Of a stretch of DNA of 20,359 nucleotides, positions 1-5,947 are shown one piece after another (the stretch's first letter is position 1; the number at the start of each line of letters is the position of its first letter). The position numbers and the translations under genes were made by a program. A model generated the notes under the pieces. The model worked only from the letters and a program-made list of their open reading frames with translations. It was not told the DNA's origin and ran no database searches. This DNA is from JAJFUI01 sp039679885 (GTDB lineage Bacteria > Planctomycetota > Planctomycetia > Pirellulales > Thermoguttaceae), in contig JBDKUC010000142.1 in assembly GCA_039679885.1 (NCBI GenBank), positions 1 through 20,359 on the forward strand. The letters run 5' to 3'.

Positions 1-813
1 GTCGGCGGCATCGAGCGGGTCTACGAGCTTGGCCGCGTGTATCGCAACGAAGGCATCGACGCCCGGCACAACCCTGAGTTCACGATGCTCGAGGTCTATC
101 AGGCCTATGGCAACTACGAGACGATGATGGACCTGACGGAGGCCGCCATCGTCGACGCCATCGGCGCGATGAACGGTGGCTCTCACCCCCTGCCACTCGT
201 GTTGCCCTGGGGCGACAAGCAGATTGACTTCACACCTCCGTTCGCCCGAAAGACCTACGACGAACTGTTTGCCGAGCATACGGGCCTCGCGCCGGACGAC
301 GCGGGGGGCATCGCCAAGCTGGCCGAGCAGATGGGCTTCAACACGGTCGGCAAGCACCCGGACGTCGTGAAGAGCTTCGTGTTCGAGGAGAAGGTCGAGG
401 ACGCCCTGGTCGGGCCGATTTTTGTGACCGACTATCCGGCGAGCATCTGCCCGCTGACGAAGCGGAAGGCCTCGAACCCGGCCATCGCGGAGCGGTTCGA
501 GTTGTTCATCCACGGGATGGAATTGGCCAACGCGTACACGGAGTTGAACGACCCCGATTTGCAGGAAGAGCTGTTCACCAAGCAGCTCGAAGGCCTGCCT
601 GATGAGGAGTCGATGGCCAAGATGGACCACGACTTCATTCGTGCGTTGAGGCACGGCATGCCCCCGGCCGGCGGACTGGGGATCGGCATCGACCGGCTCG
701 TGATGTTGCTGACCAACTCGCAGTCGATTCGCGACGTGATTCTGTTCCCACTTCTGCGACCAGAAGTGGAAGGAAATCCGAAATCCGAAATCCAAAACCC
801 GAAGGACGAATGA
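1..813 (+). CDS. lysS: Lysine--tRNA ligase, class II (3' part of gene)
   Basis: Charges tRNA-Lys with lysine in the cytoplasm. The frame is open from base 1, so the gene starts upstream and only the last 270 residues are seen. Visible are the class II motif 2 region (ELGRVYRNEGID, near residues 10-21, with the ATP-contacting Arg and Glu), a conserved PEFTMLE stretch, and motif 3 near residues 224-245 (GGLGIGIDRLVML followed by IRDVILFPLLRP). Order and spacing fit LysS, where DVILFPLLRP is normally the end of the protein. Here about 16 extra residues follow (EVEGNPKSEIQNPKDE). They are encoded by a low-complexity repeat (about 772-810) that continues into the spacer, so the normal stop appears to have been displaced by repeat DNA. 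AspS or AsnS is less likely given the motif wording. The next gene starts 96 bp downstream on the same strand, consistent with co-transcription. Confidence 0.95.
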   Translation, partial: VGGIERVYELGRVYRNEGIDARHNPEFTMLEVYQAYGNYETMMDLTEAAIVDAIGAMNGGSHPLPLVLPWGDKQIDFTPPFARKTYDELFAEHTGLAPDDAGGIAKLAEQMGFNTVGKHPDVVKSFVFEEKVEDALVGPIFVTDYPASICPLTKRKASNPAIAERFELFIHGMELANAYTELNDPDLQEELFTKQLEGLPDEESMAKMDHDFIRALRHGMPPAGGLGIGIDRLVMLLTNSQSIRDVILFPLLRPEVEGNPKSEIQNPKDE

Positions 814-906
814 CCGGAAAGCGAGAACGTGGCGACAGTGTCGCTTCGCGTGTTTCGAATTTCGGGCTTCGGACTTCGAGCTTCCTTCGTCCTTCGAGCT
901 TCGGCA
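772..906. repeat. Imperfect inverted repeat spanning the lysS 3' end and the spacer to the permease gene
   Basis: Left arm (772-810) is built of GAAATCC / CGAAGGACGAA-type units. Right arm (about 857-906) is built of TTCGAATTTCGGGCTTCGG / CTTCCTTCGTCCTTCG-type units. The longest exact inverted match is CGAAGGACGAA at 800-810 against TTCGTCCTTCG at 886-896; the rest is degenerate (GAAATCC, CGAA, CCCGAA units). Short-period repeats of this kind are known to me from planctomycete intergenic DNA. It overlaps the lysS stop (811-813) and the last codons of lysS. Confidence 0.6.
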
Positions 907-909
907 TTT

Positions 910-2454
910 ATGTACAAACTGTTGCTCTGCTGGCGCTACCTCCGCACCCGCTACATCGCCCTGGCGTCGATCATCAGCGTCATGCTGGGCGTGGCGACGA
1001 TGATTGTCGTCAACAGCGTCATGCAGGGCTTTGGGCAGGAGATGCAGGATCGAATCCACTCGATGTATTCCGACCTGATCTTTCGCAGCGTGACGCTGGA
1101 CGGCATGGCCGACCCCGAGCGGCACGAGGCGCAAATTCGCAAGGTGGCCGGCGACCAGATCGAGGGCATGTCGCCGATCGTGATGACCGAGGCGATCTTG
1201 AACTTCCAGTCGCACGGCATGTCGATCGTCCGCCAAGTCAGTCTGGTGGGCATCGACGAGAAGACGCAGAGCCTCGTGAGCGGGTTCGGCCGGTACTTGC
1301 AGCATCCGGCGAACCGCGATCCGGCGACCATCACCTTCGACCTCCGCAGAGGCGGCTACGACACGCGTGACCGTCAGTCCGGCCCCGAGGCGCCCGAGCG
1401 GAAAGACATGAGGGACGCCGGCTGGGTGAATCGAGAGCGAATGGCGCGAGAGTCCGAATTCCGGCAGGAGTATGAGAACCGCCGAAAGAAGCCCGTCGCC
1501 GCCCCGGCCGACGATCCATTCGGCAAGCGCGCTGATCCGTTTGCCCCACGCGGCATCCCGGGCGGCGGTGCGGGAACCGTCTTCGATAGGGCCACGCAGC
1601 AGAATACAGGCATCGTGCTGGGCATCGCTCTGGCATGCTTCCGAACGTCCGACGGTCAGGATCGCTTCAGCATCCTGCCCGGCGACGATGTGAAGCTCAC
1701 CTTTCCGACCAACGGCCAACCGCCCAAGGCCGTGAGCGACGACTTCACGGTCGTCGACTTTTATGAGAGCAAGATGGCGGAGGCGGACGGCAAGATGGTT
1801 TTCGTGCCGATTCGCAAGCTGCAAGAGCTTCGCGGCATGATCGATCCGAGCACCGGCGTCGGCTTCGTGAACGCCATCCAGATCAAGCTCAAGCCGGGCG
1901 TGGATGGCGATGCCGTCCGCAACAAGCTGCAAGCGGCCTTCCCCTGCGACCGATACTCGGTCTGCACTTGGCGCGACATGCAGAGCAACCTGCTCAACGC
2001 CGTCGAGATGGAGATCACGGTGCTCAATATCCTGCTGTTCTTCATCATCGCCGTGGCCGGGTTCGGCATCCTGGCCATCTTCTACATGATCGTCGTCGAG
2101 AAGACTCGCGACATCGGCATCCTGAAGTCGCTCGGCGCTTCACGCCGCGGCGTGATGGGCATCTTTTTGGGCTACGGCCTCTCGCTCGGCCTGGTCGGCT
2201 CTGGCGTCGGCATGGTGGCCGGGCTGCTCTTCGTCCGCTACATCAACGAAATCGCCGGGCTCGTCGGCTGGCTCCGCGGCCGGCCAGTCTTCGACCCGTC
2301 GGTCTATTACTTCTACAAGATTCCGGCCGTCGTGATGCCGGAAACAGTATTCTGGGTCGTCGTTGGAGCATTGATGATTGCGGTGGCGGCGAGCATTTTG
2401 CCCGCCCGCCGCGCTGCCCGACTCCATCCGGTGGAGGCCCTTCGCTATGAGTAA
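910..2454 (+). CDS. LolC/LolE-type ABC transporter permease (FtsX/MacB-like)
   Basis: Inner-membrane permease of a LolCDE/MacB-like transporter, 514 aa. The start at 910 (MYKLLLCWRYLRTRYIA) is chosen because the 27 residues available from the upstream ATG at 829 are translated repeat DNA, and LolC/E proteins begin just before the first helix. Four membrane segments are visible: about 16-38, 372-394, 417-445 and 480-499, with a large extracytoplasmic domain between the first two. The FtsX-domain signature EKTRDIGILKSLGASRRG (from about 397) and the ending ARLHPVEALRYE are typical. The periplasmic domain carries a charged, proline-rich insert near residues 183-218 with two DPF motifs, making the protein about 100 aa longer than a usual LolE. 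Only one permease is present, so the complex may be a homodimer. It overlaps the ATPase gene by 8 bp (ATG at 2447, stop at 2452-2454), implying translational coupling. LolE, LolF or MacB-type substrate cannot be distinguished from sequence. Confidence 0.88.
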   Translation: MYKLLLCWRYLRTRYIALASIISVMLGVATMIVVNSVMQGFGQEMQDRIHSMYSDLIFRSVTLDGMADPERHEAQIRKVAGDQIEGMSPIVMTEAILNFQSHGMSIVRQVSLVGIDEKTQSLVSGFGRYLQHPANRDPATITFDLRRGGYDTRDRQSGPEAPERKDMRDAGWVNRERMARESEFRQEYENRRKKPVAAPADDPFGKRADPFAPRGIPGGGAGTVFDRATQQNTGIVLGIALACFRTSDGQDRFSILPGDDVKLTFPTNGQPPKAVSDDFTVVDFYESKMAEADGKMVFVPIRKLQELRGMIDPSTGVGFVNAIQIKLKPGVDGDAVRNKLQAAFPCDRYSVCTWRDMQSNLLNAVEMEITVLNILLFFIIAVAGFGILAIFYMIVVEKTRDIGILKSLGASRRGVMGIFLGYGLSLGLVGSGVGMVAGLLFVRYINEIAGLVGWLRGRPVFDPSVYYFYKIPAVVMPETVFWVVVGALMIAVAASILPARRAARLHPVEALRYE

Positions 2455-3289
2455 GAGCGCCGCGTCAGACCGTTTGGCCGCCGCCGGTACGGCGGTCGTC
2501 ACGACCGCCGGGGCCGACGTGCCGTCGGCCGCTAAACGTCCCCACTTCGCGTTCGGCCTGTCGTCGCCCGCCCCGAGCCACGAACCCCGAACCCCGAGCC
2601 CGAACCATCTTCTAACGATCGACCTCCACAAGAGCTATCGCAAGGGGGCGACGGAAGTGCCGGTCCTGCGCGGCGTGAGCTTGAGCGCGCGGACGGGCGA
2701 GTTCCTGGCCATCGTGGGCCAGAGCGGCTGCGGCAAGAGCACGCTCTTGCACCTGCTCGGCACGCTTGACGTGCCCGACCGCGGCGAAATCTACTGCAAC
2801 GGCCGCCGGATCGACAACCTGCCCGCCGCCGGCCGCGACGCGCTTCGCAATCGTCAGTTCGGCATGATCTTCCAGTTCTACCACCTGCTGCCCGAGCTAA
2901 CGACGCTGGAGAACGTGCTGTCGCCGTTGATGATCGCCGAAGGGGTCTGGACGTTTCTGCGAAACCGCCGAAGCCACCGACGCCGAGCGGAAGAACTGCT
3001 CGAATTGGTTGGATTGAGCCACCGGCTGAAGCACCTGCCCCGGGAGCTATCGGGCGGCGAAATGCAGCGGGCCGCCATCGCCCGGGCCCTGATCGCCGAG
3101 CCCAATCTCCTGCTGGCCGACGAGCCGACCGGCAACCTCGATCAGGCCACCGGCGTGGAAATCATCCGCATTCTGCGGGACTTGAACCGTGAGCGGAACC
3201 TCACTATAGTGATGGTCACGCACGATCTTTCCATCGCCGACCAGGCCGACCGCATCGTCCGCTTGGCCAATGGAAGAATCGTGGAATAG
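2447..3289 (+). CDS. lolD: LolD/MacB-family ABC transporter ATP-binding protein
   Basis: Cytoplasmic ATPase that powers the adjacent permease, 280 aa. All ABC motifs are intact: Walker A GQSGCGKST (91-99), Q-loop region MIFQFYHLLPELTTLENV, signature LSGGEMQRAAIARAL (201-215), Walker B LLLADEPTGNLD (221-232) and H-loop His (MVTHD, about 259). The HLLPELT wording and TGNLD are typical of LolD/MacB. The start at 2447 overlaps the permease stop. LolD proteins normally begin shortly before the LLTIDLHKSYRKG region, but here about 55 extra residues precede it, rich in Ala, Pro and Ser. They are encoded by a 68-bp palindrome (2471-2538) and a CGAACCCC-type short repeat (about 2567-2608). No alternative ATG lies between 2447 and the conserved region, so either the extension is translated or a non-ATG internal start is used. 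Confidence 0.9.
   Translation: MSKSAASDRLAAAGTAVVTTAGADVPSAAKRPHFAFGLSSPAPSHEPRTPSPNHLLTIDLHKSYRKGATEVPVLRGVSLSARTGEFLAIVGQSGCGKSTLLHLLGTLDVPDRGEIYCNGRRIDNLPAAGRDALRNRQFGMIFQFYHLLPELTTLENVLSPLMIAEGVWTFLRNRRSHRRRAEELLELVGLSHRLKHLPRELSGGEMQRAAIARALIAEPNLLLADEPTGNLDQATGVEIIRILRDLNRERNLTIVMVTHDLSIADQADRIVRLANGRIVE
2471..2538. repeat. 68-bp palindromic element inside the 5' end of lolD
   Basis: Outer arms 2471-2489 and 2520-2538 match as inverted repeats at 15 of 19 positions (17 of 19 if G-T pairs are allowed), both ending in CGTTT/AAACG. Inside them lies a perfect hairpin with 10-bp arms, CGGCGGTCGT (2490-2499) and ACGACCGCCG (2501-2510), separated by one base. Bases 2511-2519 are an unpaired bulge. 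The element is in frame and contributes about 23 residues (RLAAAGTAVVTTAGADV...) to the LolD N-terminus. It looks like an inserted REP/MITE-like unit; no other copy was recognised in this window. Confidence 0.65.
2567..2608. repeat. CGAACCCC-type short tandem repeat in the lolD 5' region
   Basis: Degenerate units CGAACCCC / CGAGCC / CGAACC repeat about five times just before the conserved LolD core and are translated as a Pro/Arg/Ser-rich linker (SHEPRTPSPN). The composition resembles the other short-period repeats at gene junctions in this window. Confidence 0.45.
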
Positions 3290-3352
3290 GGTCGAGAGGC
3301 GGGAGACGGGGGACGAGAGAAGCAGTCCGCCGCAAACTTCCACCGCCCCCAG

Positions 3353-3380
3353 CCCCTAGTCCCTAGCCCCTAACCCCTCG
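3353..3380. repeat. Heptamer tandem repeat (CCCCTAG-type) upstream of ilvE
   Basis: Four consecutive 7-mers: CCCCTAG, TCCCTAG, CCCCTAA, CCCCTCG. They fill the space directly before the ilvE start at 3386, where a ribosome binding site would be expected. A purine-rich stretch at about 3294-3320 (GGCGGGAGACGGGGGACG) is roughly complementary to it, so the 96-bp lolD-ilvE spacer as a whole looks like a degenerate inverted repeat. Confidence 0.55.
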
Positions 3381-3385
3381 CCACC

Positions 3386-4243
3386 ATGTCCCTGAAGATT
3401 TACATCGACGGCAAACTGTACGACAAGGAAGAAGCGAAAATCAGCGTTTACGACCACGGCCTGCTCTATGGCGACGGCGTATTCGAGGGCATTCGCTGTT
3501 ACAGCGGCAAAGTGTTCCGCCTGACCGAGCACCTCGATCGGCTCTGGGACTCGGCCAAGGCCATCTCGCTGACGATTCCGATCAGCAAGGAGGAGATGGG
3601 CAAGGCGGTGGTCGACACGCTGGCCGTGAACAACATCAAGGATGGCTACATTCGGCTGGTGGTCACCCGCGGCGTCGGCTCGCTGGGCCTCGACCCGAAC
3701 AAGGCCGCCCGCCCGTCGATCATCATCATCACCGACTCGATCGCCCTGTATCCGTCCGAGTGGTACGAGAAGGGGCTGGAGATCATCACCTCGAGCGTGA
3801 TGCGGATGCCGCCGGCCGCGTTGAGCCCGCGCGTCAAGTCGCTGAACTACCTGAACAACATCCTGGCCAAGATCGAAGCCGCGCACGCCGGCTGCATCGA
3901 GGCCGTGATGCTCAACCAGAACGGCGAACTGACCGAATGCAGCGGTGACAACATCTTCCTCATCCGGAAGGGGAAGCTCTACACACCGGGCCCCGACGCG
4001 GGCATCTTGGAGGGCGTCACCCGCAACGCCATCATCGAGCTGGCCGAGCAGATGGGGATCGAGGTCCACCAGATTCCGCTGACGAAGTATGACGCCCACG
4101 TGGCCGACGAGTGCTTCCTGACGGGCTCCGGCGCCGAGCTGATTCCGGTCGTCAAGATCGACGGCCGCGTGATCGGCGACGGCACGCCTGGCCCGGTCAC
4201 GAAGAAGCTCATCGCCCGCTTCCACAAGCTGGTCCGCGAGTAG
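3386..4243 (+). CDS. ilvE: Branched-chain amino-acid aminotransferase (class IV PLP enzyme)
   Basis: Transfers the amino group between glutamate and the 2-oxo acids of Leu, Ile and Val (last step of synthesis, first step of breakdown); cytoplasmic, PLP-dependent. 285 aa, the usual size for the short bacterial BCAT type. Fold-type IV marks: N-terminal SVYDHGLLYGDGVFEGIR (about 21-38), catalytic Lys in RVKSLNYLNNILAK (Lys151), ELTECSGDNIFLI, and GILEGVTRNAIIELA, the PLP-phosphate loop region. The sequence around the Lys resembles BCAT and D-amino-acid transaminase. The FEGIR and GILEGVTR wording favours BCAT, but a D-amino-acid transaminase or aminodeoxychorismate lyase cannot be fully excluded. 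The start is the first ATG, and there is no Shine-Dalgarno sequence because a heptamer repeat occupies that place. It follows lolD by 96 bp on the same strand and is closed by the hairpin at 4269-4304. Confidence 0.92.
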   Translation: MSLKIYIDGKLYDKEEAKISVYDHGLLYGDGVFEGIRCYSGKVFRLTEHLDRLWDSAKAISLTIPISKEEMGKAVVDTLAVNNIKDGYIRLVVTRGVGSLGLDPNKAARPSIIIITDSIALYPSEWYEKGLEIITSSVMRMPPAALSPRVKSLNYLNNILAKIEAAHAGCIEAVMLNQNGELTECSGDNIFLIRKGKLYTPGPDAGILEGVTRNAIIELAEQMGIEVHQIPLTKYDAHVADECFLTGSGAELIPVVKIDGRVIGDGTPGPVTKKLIARFHKLVRE

Positions 4244-4268
4244 GCCGGCGAAGCGAATCAGCAAACGA

Positions 4269-4304
4269 CGACCACCGGTCGCGCAAAGCCGCGACCGGTG
4301 GTCG
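4269..4304. terminator. Bidirectional hairpin terminator between convergent genes
   Basis: Perfect 15-bp stem, CGACCACCGGTCGCG (4269-4283) and its complement (4290-4304), with a 6-base loop CAAAGC. It lies between the ilvE stop (4243) and the stop of the minus-strand gene (4307-4309), exactly between two converging transcripts. There is only a weak T-rich tail on the plus side (GTTAGTTTGG) and AAACG on the minus reading, so it is not a textbook U-tract terminator, but position and stem strength support the role. Confidence 0.75.
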
Positions 4305-4306
4305 CG

Positions 4307-5473
4307 TTAGTTTGGCACGGTCCAGCCGCGCGTATAGCGGAAGAGAGACTTCTTTTCCCGGCTTACCGTTATGGCACGGTATTCGACCGTTTCCCGGCTC
4401 TTCGCGCCGACGAGCGGCTTTTGCATGATCGGTTCGTCGGAAAGAGTTAACCAGAGTCTCACGTTCGGAATGTCGGCCACTTCAACATATCCGGCCGTCT
4501 GGTCTTCATACCATTCCTGATCCCACTTGTCGGTTTCCGAGTTGGTATGTTCCGCGGAGATCTTCCACGCGTTCGCCTTGCTGGGATCCGTCGTCAAAAC
4601 AAGCCGCGGACTGCTGGCAACATCGGCCACCGAGAGAAATGTCTCACGGCTGTCAGTTCCGCGGCCACCGACCTCGAAACAAAGCTTTGCGGCGCCTTTC
4701 GGCTTGTCCTGGTCATTGTGGCCGAACCAGGTGATTTCGTAAATGTTGGAGATGAGCCGTGGCCCAGCCCAAGCCTGTCTTGCAACGTTCGCCCCTTGTC
4801 CAACGCGGACATAAAGAAGACCGGCGCCAGGATCAATCTGTATCGTCTGTAGCCCCTTGAATCGATCTCCCACAGGCGGCGCATCTTCGGGAACAAGGGA
4901 AAGCCGCTCCCACCATCTGCCGCGTGTGGCCCTGCTATCGTGGAGACGCGGTGTAGAATCCTTGACATTGCGTGCCGGTGCCGCTGGCATCGCCTTTTGT
5001 TCGAGCTCGGTTAGCCCTCGGAGCGTCACAACCACCGAGTCGTCTTTCAGCAGGTCCAAGTAGAACTCATTCGGCTCAACTCCCTCCAGAAAGGCGATGC
5101 GACGAGGCTTCTTGAGGACTTCCGCCAGCGCCTTCTCATCAAGCATCCGGCCTCCGATGTATACGCGATACTGCCCCACGGGACGAGTCTCCGTTGCCAC
5201 CTTCGTCTGGTAGCGGCGAACCTTATACTTCGTCGTCTCGGTTTTGACAATCCACTTGTCTCCCTCTTCGACCTGATAAGTCTTTGTTTTAATGTGGGAC
5301 TCCCACACTGGTGTCGACTCGGTGTAGCGCACTTCGATGCTGCGGTCATCACGTAGAACGGCAATCCCGAACCTTGGAGCCGGGCTGCTCGGCGGCGTGT
5401 CAACCGGCACCGATGGCTCCGAAGCAATCGCCGTATTCAGCAAGAGGAAGCAGCAGACTAGCTGAGCTCTCAT
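4307..5473 (-). CDS. Exported protein of unknown function
   Basis: 388 aa; I do not recognise a family. The N-terminus (MRAQLVCCFLLLNTAIASEP) is a short signal peptide with a likely cleavage after IAS, followed by a Pro/Ser-rich linker, so the mature protein is extracytoplasmic. Residues about 35-110 hold a strand-like region rich in Thr-Lys-Tyr patterns (KTKTY, TETTKYKVRRYQTK), reminiscent of short-repeat motifs in planctomycete secreted proteins. A middle part (about 115-165) mentions an ordered IGGRMLDEKALAEVL segment, and the C-terminal half has a conserved-looking WFGHNDQDKPKGAAKLCF and WLTLSDEPIMQKP region. The start at 5473 is supported by an SD (GGGAG at 5481-5485, 7 bases away) and a promoter 65-90 bp upstream. 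It is transcribed alone, convergent with ilvE. Codon use and GC content are slightly lower than in neighbours. Confidence 0.8.
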   Translation of the reverse strand: MRAQLVCCFLLLNTAIASEPSVPVDTPPSSPAPRFGIAVLRDDRSIEVRYTESTPVWESHIKTKTYQVEEGDKWIVKTETTKYKVRRYQTKVATETRPVGQYRVYIGGRMLDEKALAEVLKKPRRIAFLEGVEPNEFYLDLLKDDSVVVTLRGLTELEQKAMPAAPARNVKDSTPRLHDSRATRGRWWERLSLVPEDAPPVGDRFKGLQTIQIDPGAGLLYVRVGQGANVARQAWAGPRLISNIYEITWFGHNDQDKPKGAAKLCFEVGGRGTDSRETFLSVADVASSPRLVLTTDPSKANAWKISAEHTNSETDKWDQEWYEDQTAGYVEVADIPNVRLWLTLSDEPIMQKPLVGAKSRETVEYRAITVSREKKSLFRYTRGWTVPN

Positions 5474-5538
5474 TTCATTACTCCCATCCTTTGTCGTGCT
5501 TGGAACGGTTACCCTGAACCATCGTCACCGTGCTTCGC

Positions 5539-5566
5539 ATTCTACTCTTCGCCAATGGGGTTTCAA
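5539..5566 (-). promoter_or_regulatory. Sigma-70-like promoter for the 4307-5473 gene
   Basis: Reading on the minus strand: -35 TTGAAA (5561-5566), 16-base spacer, -10 TAGAAT (5539-5544). Transcription would begin near 5532 and leave a leader of about 60 bases before the ATG at 5473. Confidence 0.55.
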
Positions 5567-5626
5567 GTAACCGGCCTCGGAGAAGTCCCTTTGCGAGACT
5601 ACTCGGGCGGCGGGCCAAGCCGGCAT

Positions 5627-5694
5627 GAACAGGAGGAAACAGAGAGAACAGAGATGCGCTAATCTCCCTCCGTTTTCTCTGCGCCCTCCTGTTC
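5627..5694. repeat. Inverted repeat, GAACAGGAGG type
   Basis: Exact 10-bp arms GAACAGGAGG (5627-5636) and CCTCCTGTTC (5685-5694). The interior is also partly complementary: AAACAGAGAGAACAGAG against CTCCGTTTTCTCTGCG. The purine-rich/pyrimidine-rich halves would form a long imperfect hairpin. It sits in a 474-bp spacer between two divergently read genes, outside any credible CDS. Confidence 0.6.
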
Positions 5695-5767
5695 CCGTCT
5701 TGGTTGCGGATACGCGGCGCTATGAAGAGGTGCGAACGCTGGCGCCTTCCTCGATCGACCTAGTACT

Positions 5768-5805
5768 TGCGACGTCGACCCACTCTACGGTGAGAATTGC
5801 GAAGC
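5768..5805. repeat. Partial copy of the GTAGGGTGGGTC dispersed repeat
   Basis: Bases 5768-5792 match 9586-9610 at 24 of 25 positions (TGCGACGTCGACCCACyCTA and the following CGGTG). Beyond it, GAGAATTGC at 5792-5800 matches, in reverse, the TTCTCACC found outside the other arm at about 9457-9464. So this is one end of the element seen complete at 9469-9607. Confidence 0.65.
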
Positions 5806-5826
5806 TAGACCCGTGTTGTCCTCAAA

Positions 5827-5845
5827 GCCCGGCGGATCGCCGGGC
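5827..5845. other. GC-rich hairpin upstream of the glycosidase-like gene
   Basis: Perfect 8-bp stem GCCCGGCG / CGCCGGGC with a 3-base loop GAT, just upstream of a possible promoter. No T-tract follows on either strand. It may be a weak terminator for the region to the left, an operator-like site or simply another palindromic repeat. Confidence 0.4.
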
Positions 5846-5856
5846 GTGCGCCGACT

Positions 5857-5886
5857 TTGTTCCTCTCCATTGCGGCTTCCTATAGA
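5857..5886 (+). promoter_or_regulatory. Possible promoter for the 5948-7543 gene
   Basis: TTGTTC (5857-5862), 18-base spacer, TATAGA (5881-5886); a TAGAAT reading at 5883-5888 is an alternative -10. It would give a leader of about 55 bases to the GTG start at 5948. Confidence 0.4.
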
Positions 5887-5934
5887 ATAGGCCTCTGGCG
5901 CGTCCCGACGATCTGCACGCCGGGGCCATGGTTC

Positions 5935-5941
5935 AAGGAGG
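5935..5941 (+). promoter_or_regulatory. Strong Shine-Dalgarno that fixes a GTG start
   Basis: AAGGAGG lies 6 bases before the GTG at 5948-5950. It is one of the few strong ribosome binding sites in the window, and it settles the start of the glycosidase-like gene at a GTG codon directly before a signal peptide. Confidence 0.75.
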
Positions 5942-5947
5942 CCGTCT

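Noticed and set aside
829..909. Upstream ATG at 829 as the permease start
   Set aside because: The added 27 residues are translated repeat DNA (RISGFGLRASF...), while MYKLLLCWRYLRTRY at 910 is the family-like beginning.
3353..3380. Telomere-like CCCTAA repeat
   Set aside because: Only four degenerate heptamers inside a bacterial operon; no chromosome end or resolution site features.
3356..4264. A 302-codon minus-strand frame opposite ilvE
   Set aside because: Asp/Val/Arg-rich shadow with no recognisable domain; the plus strand encodes a full BCAT.
5625..5885. An 86-codon plus-strand frame in the 5.5-5.9 kb spacer
   Set aside because: It runs through an inverted repeat, a dispersed-repeat end and a hairpin; no RBS and no family resemblance.
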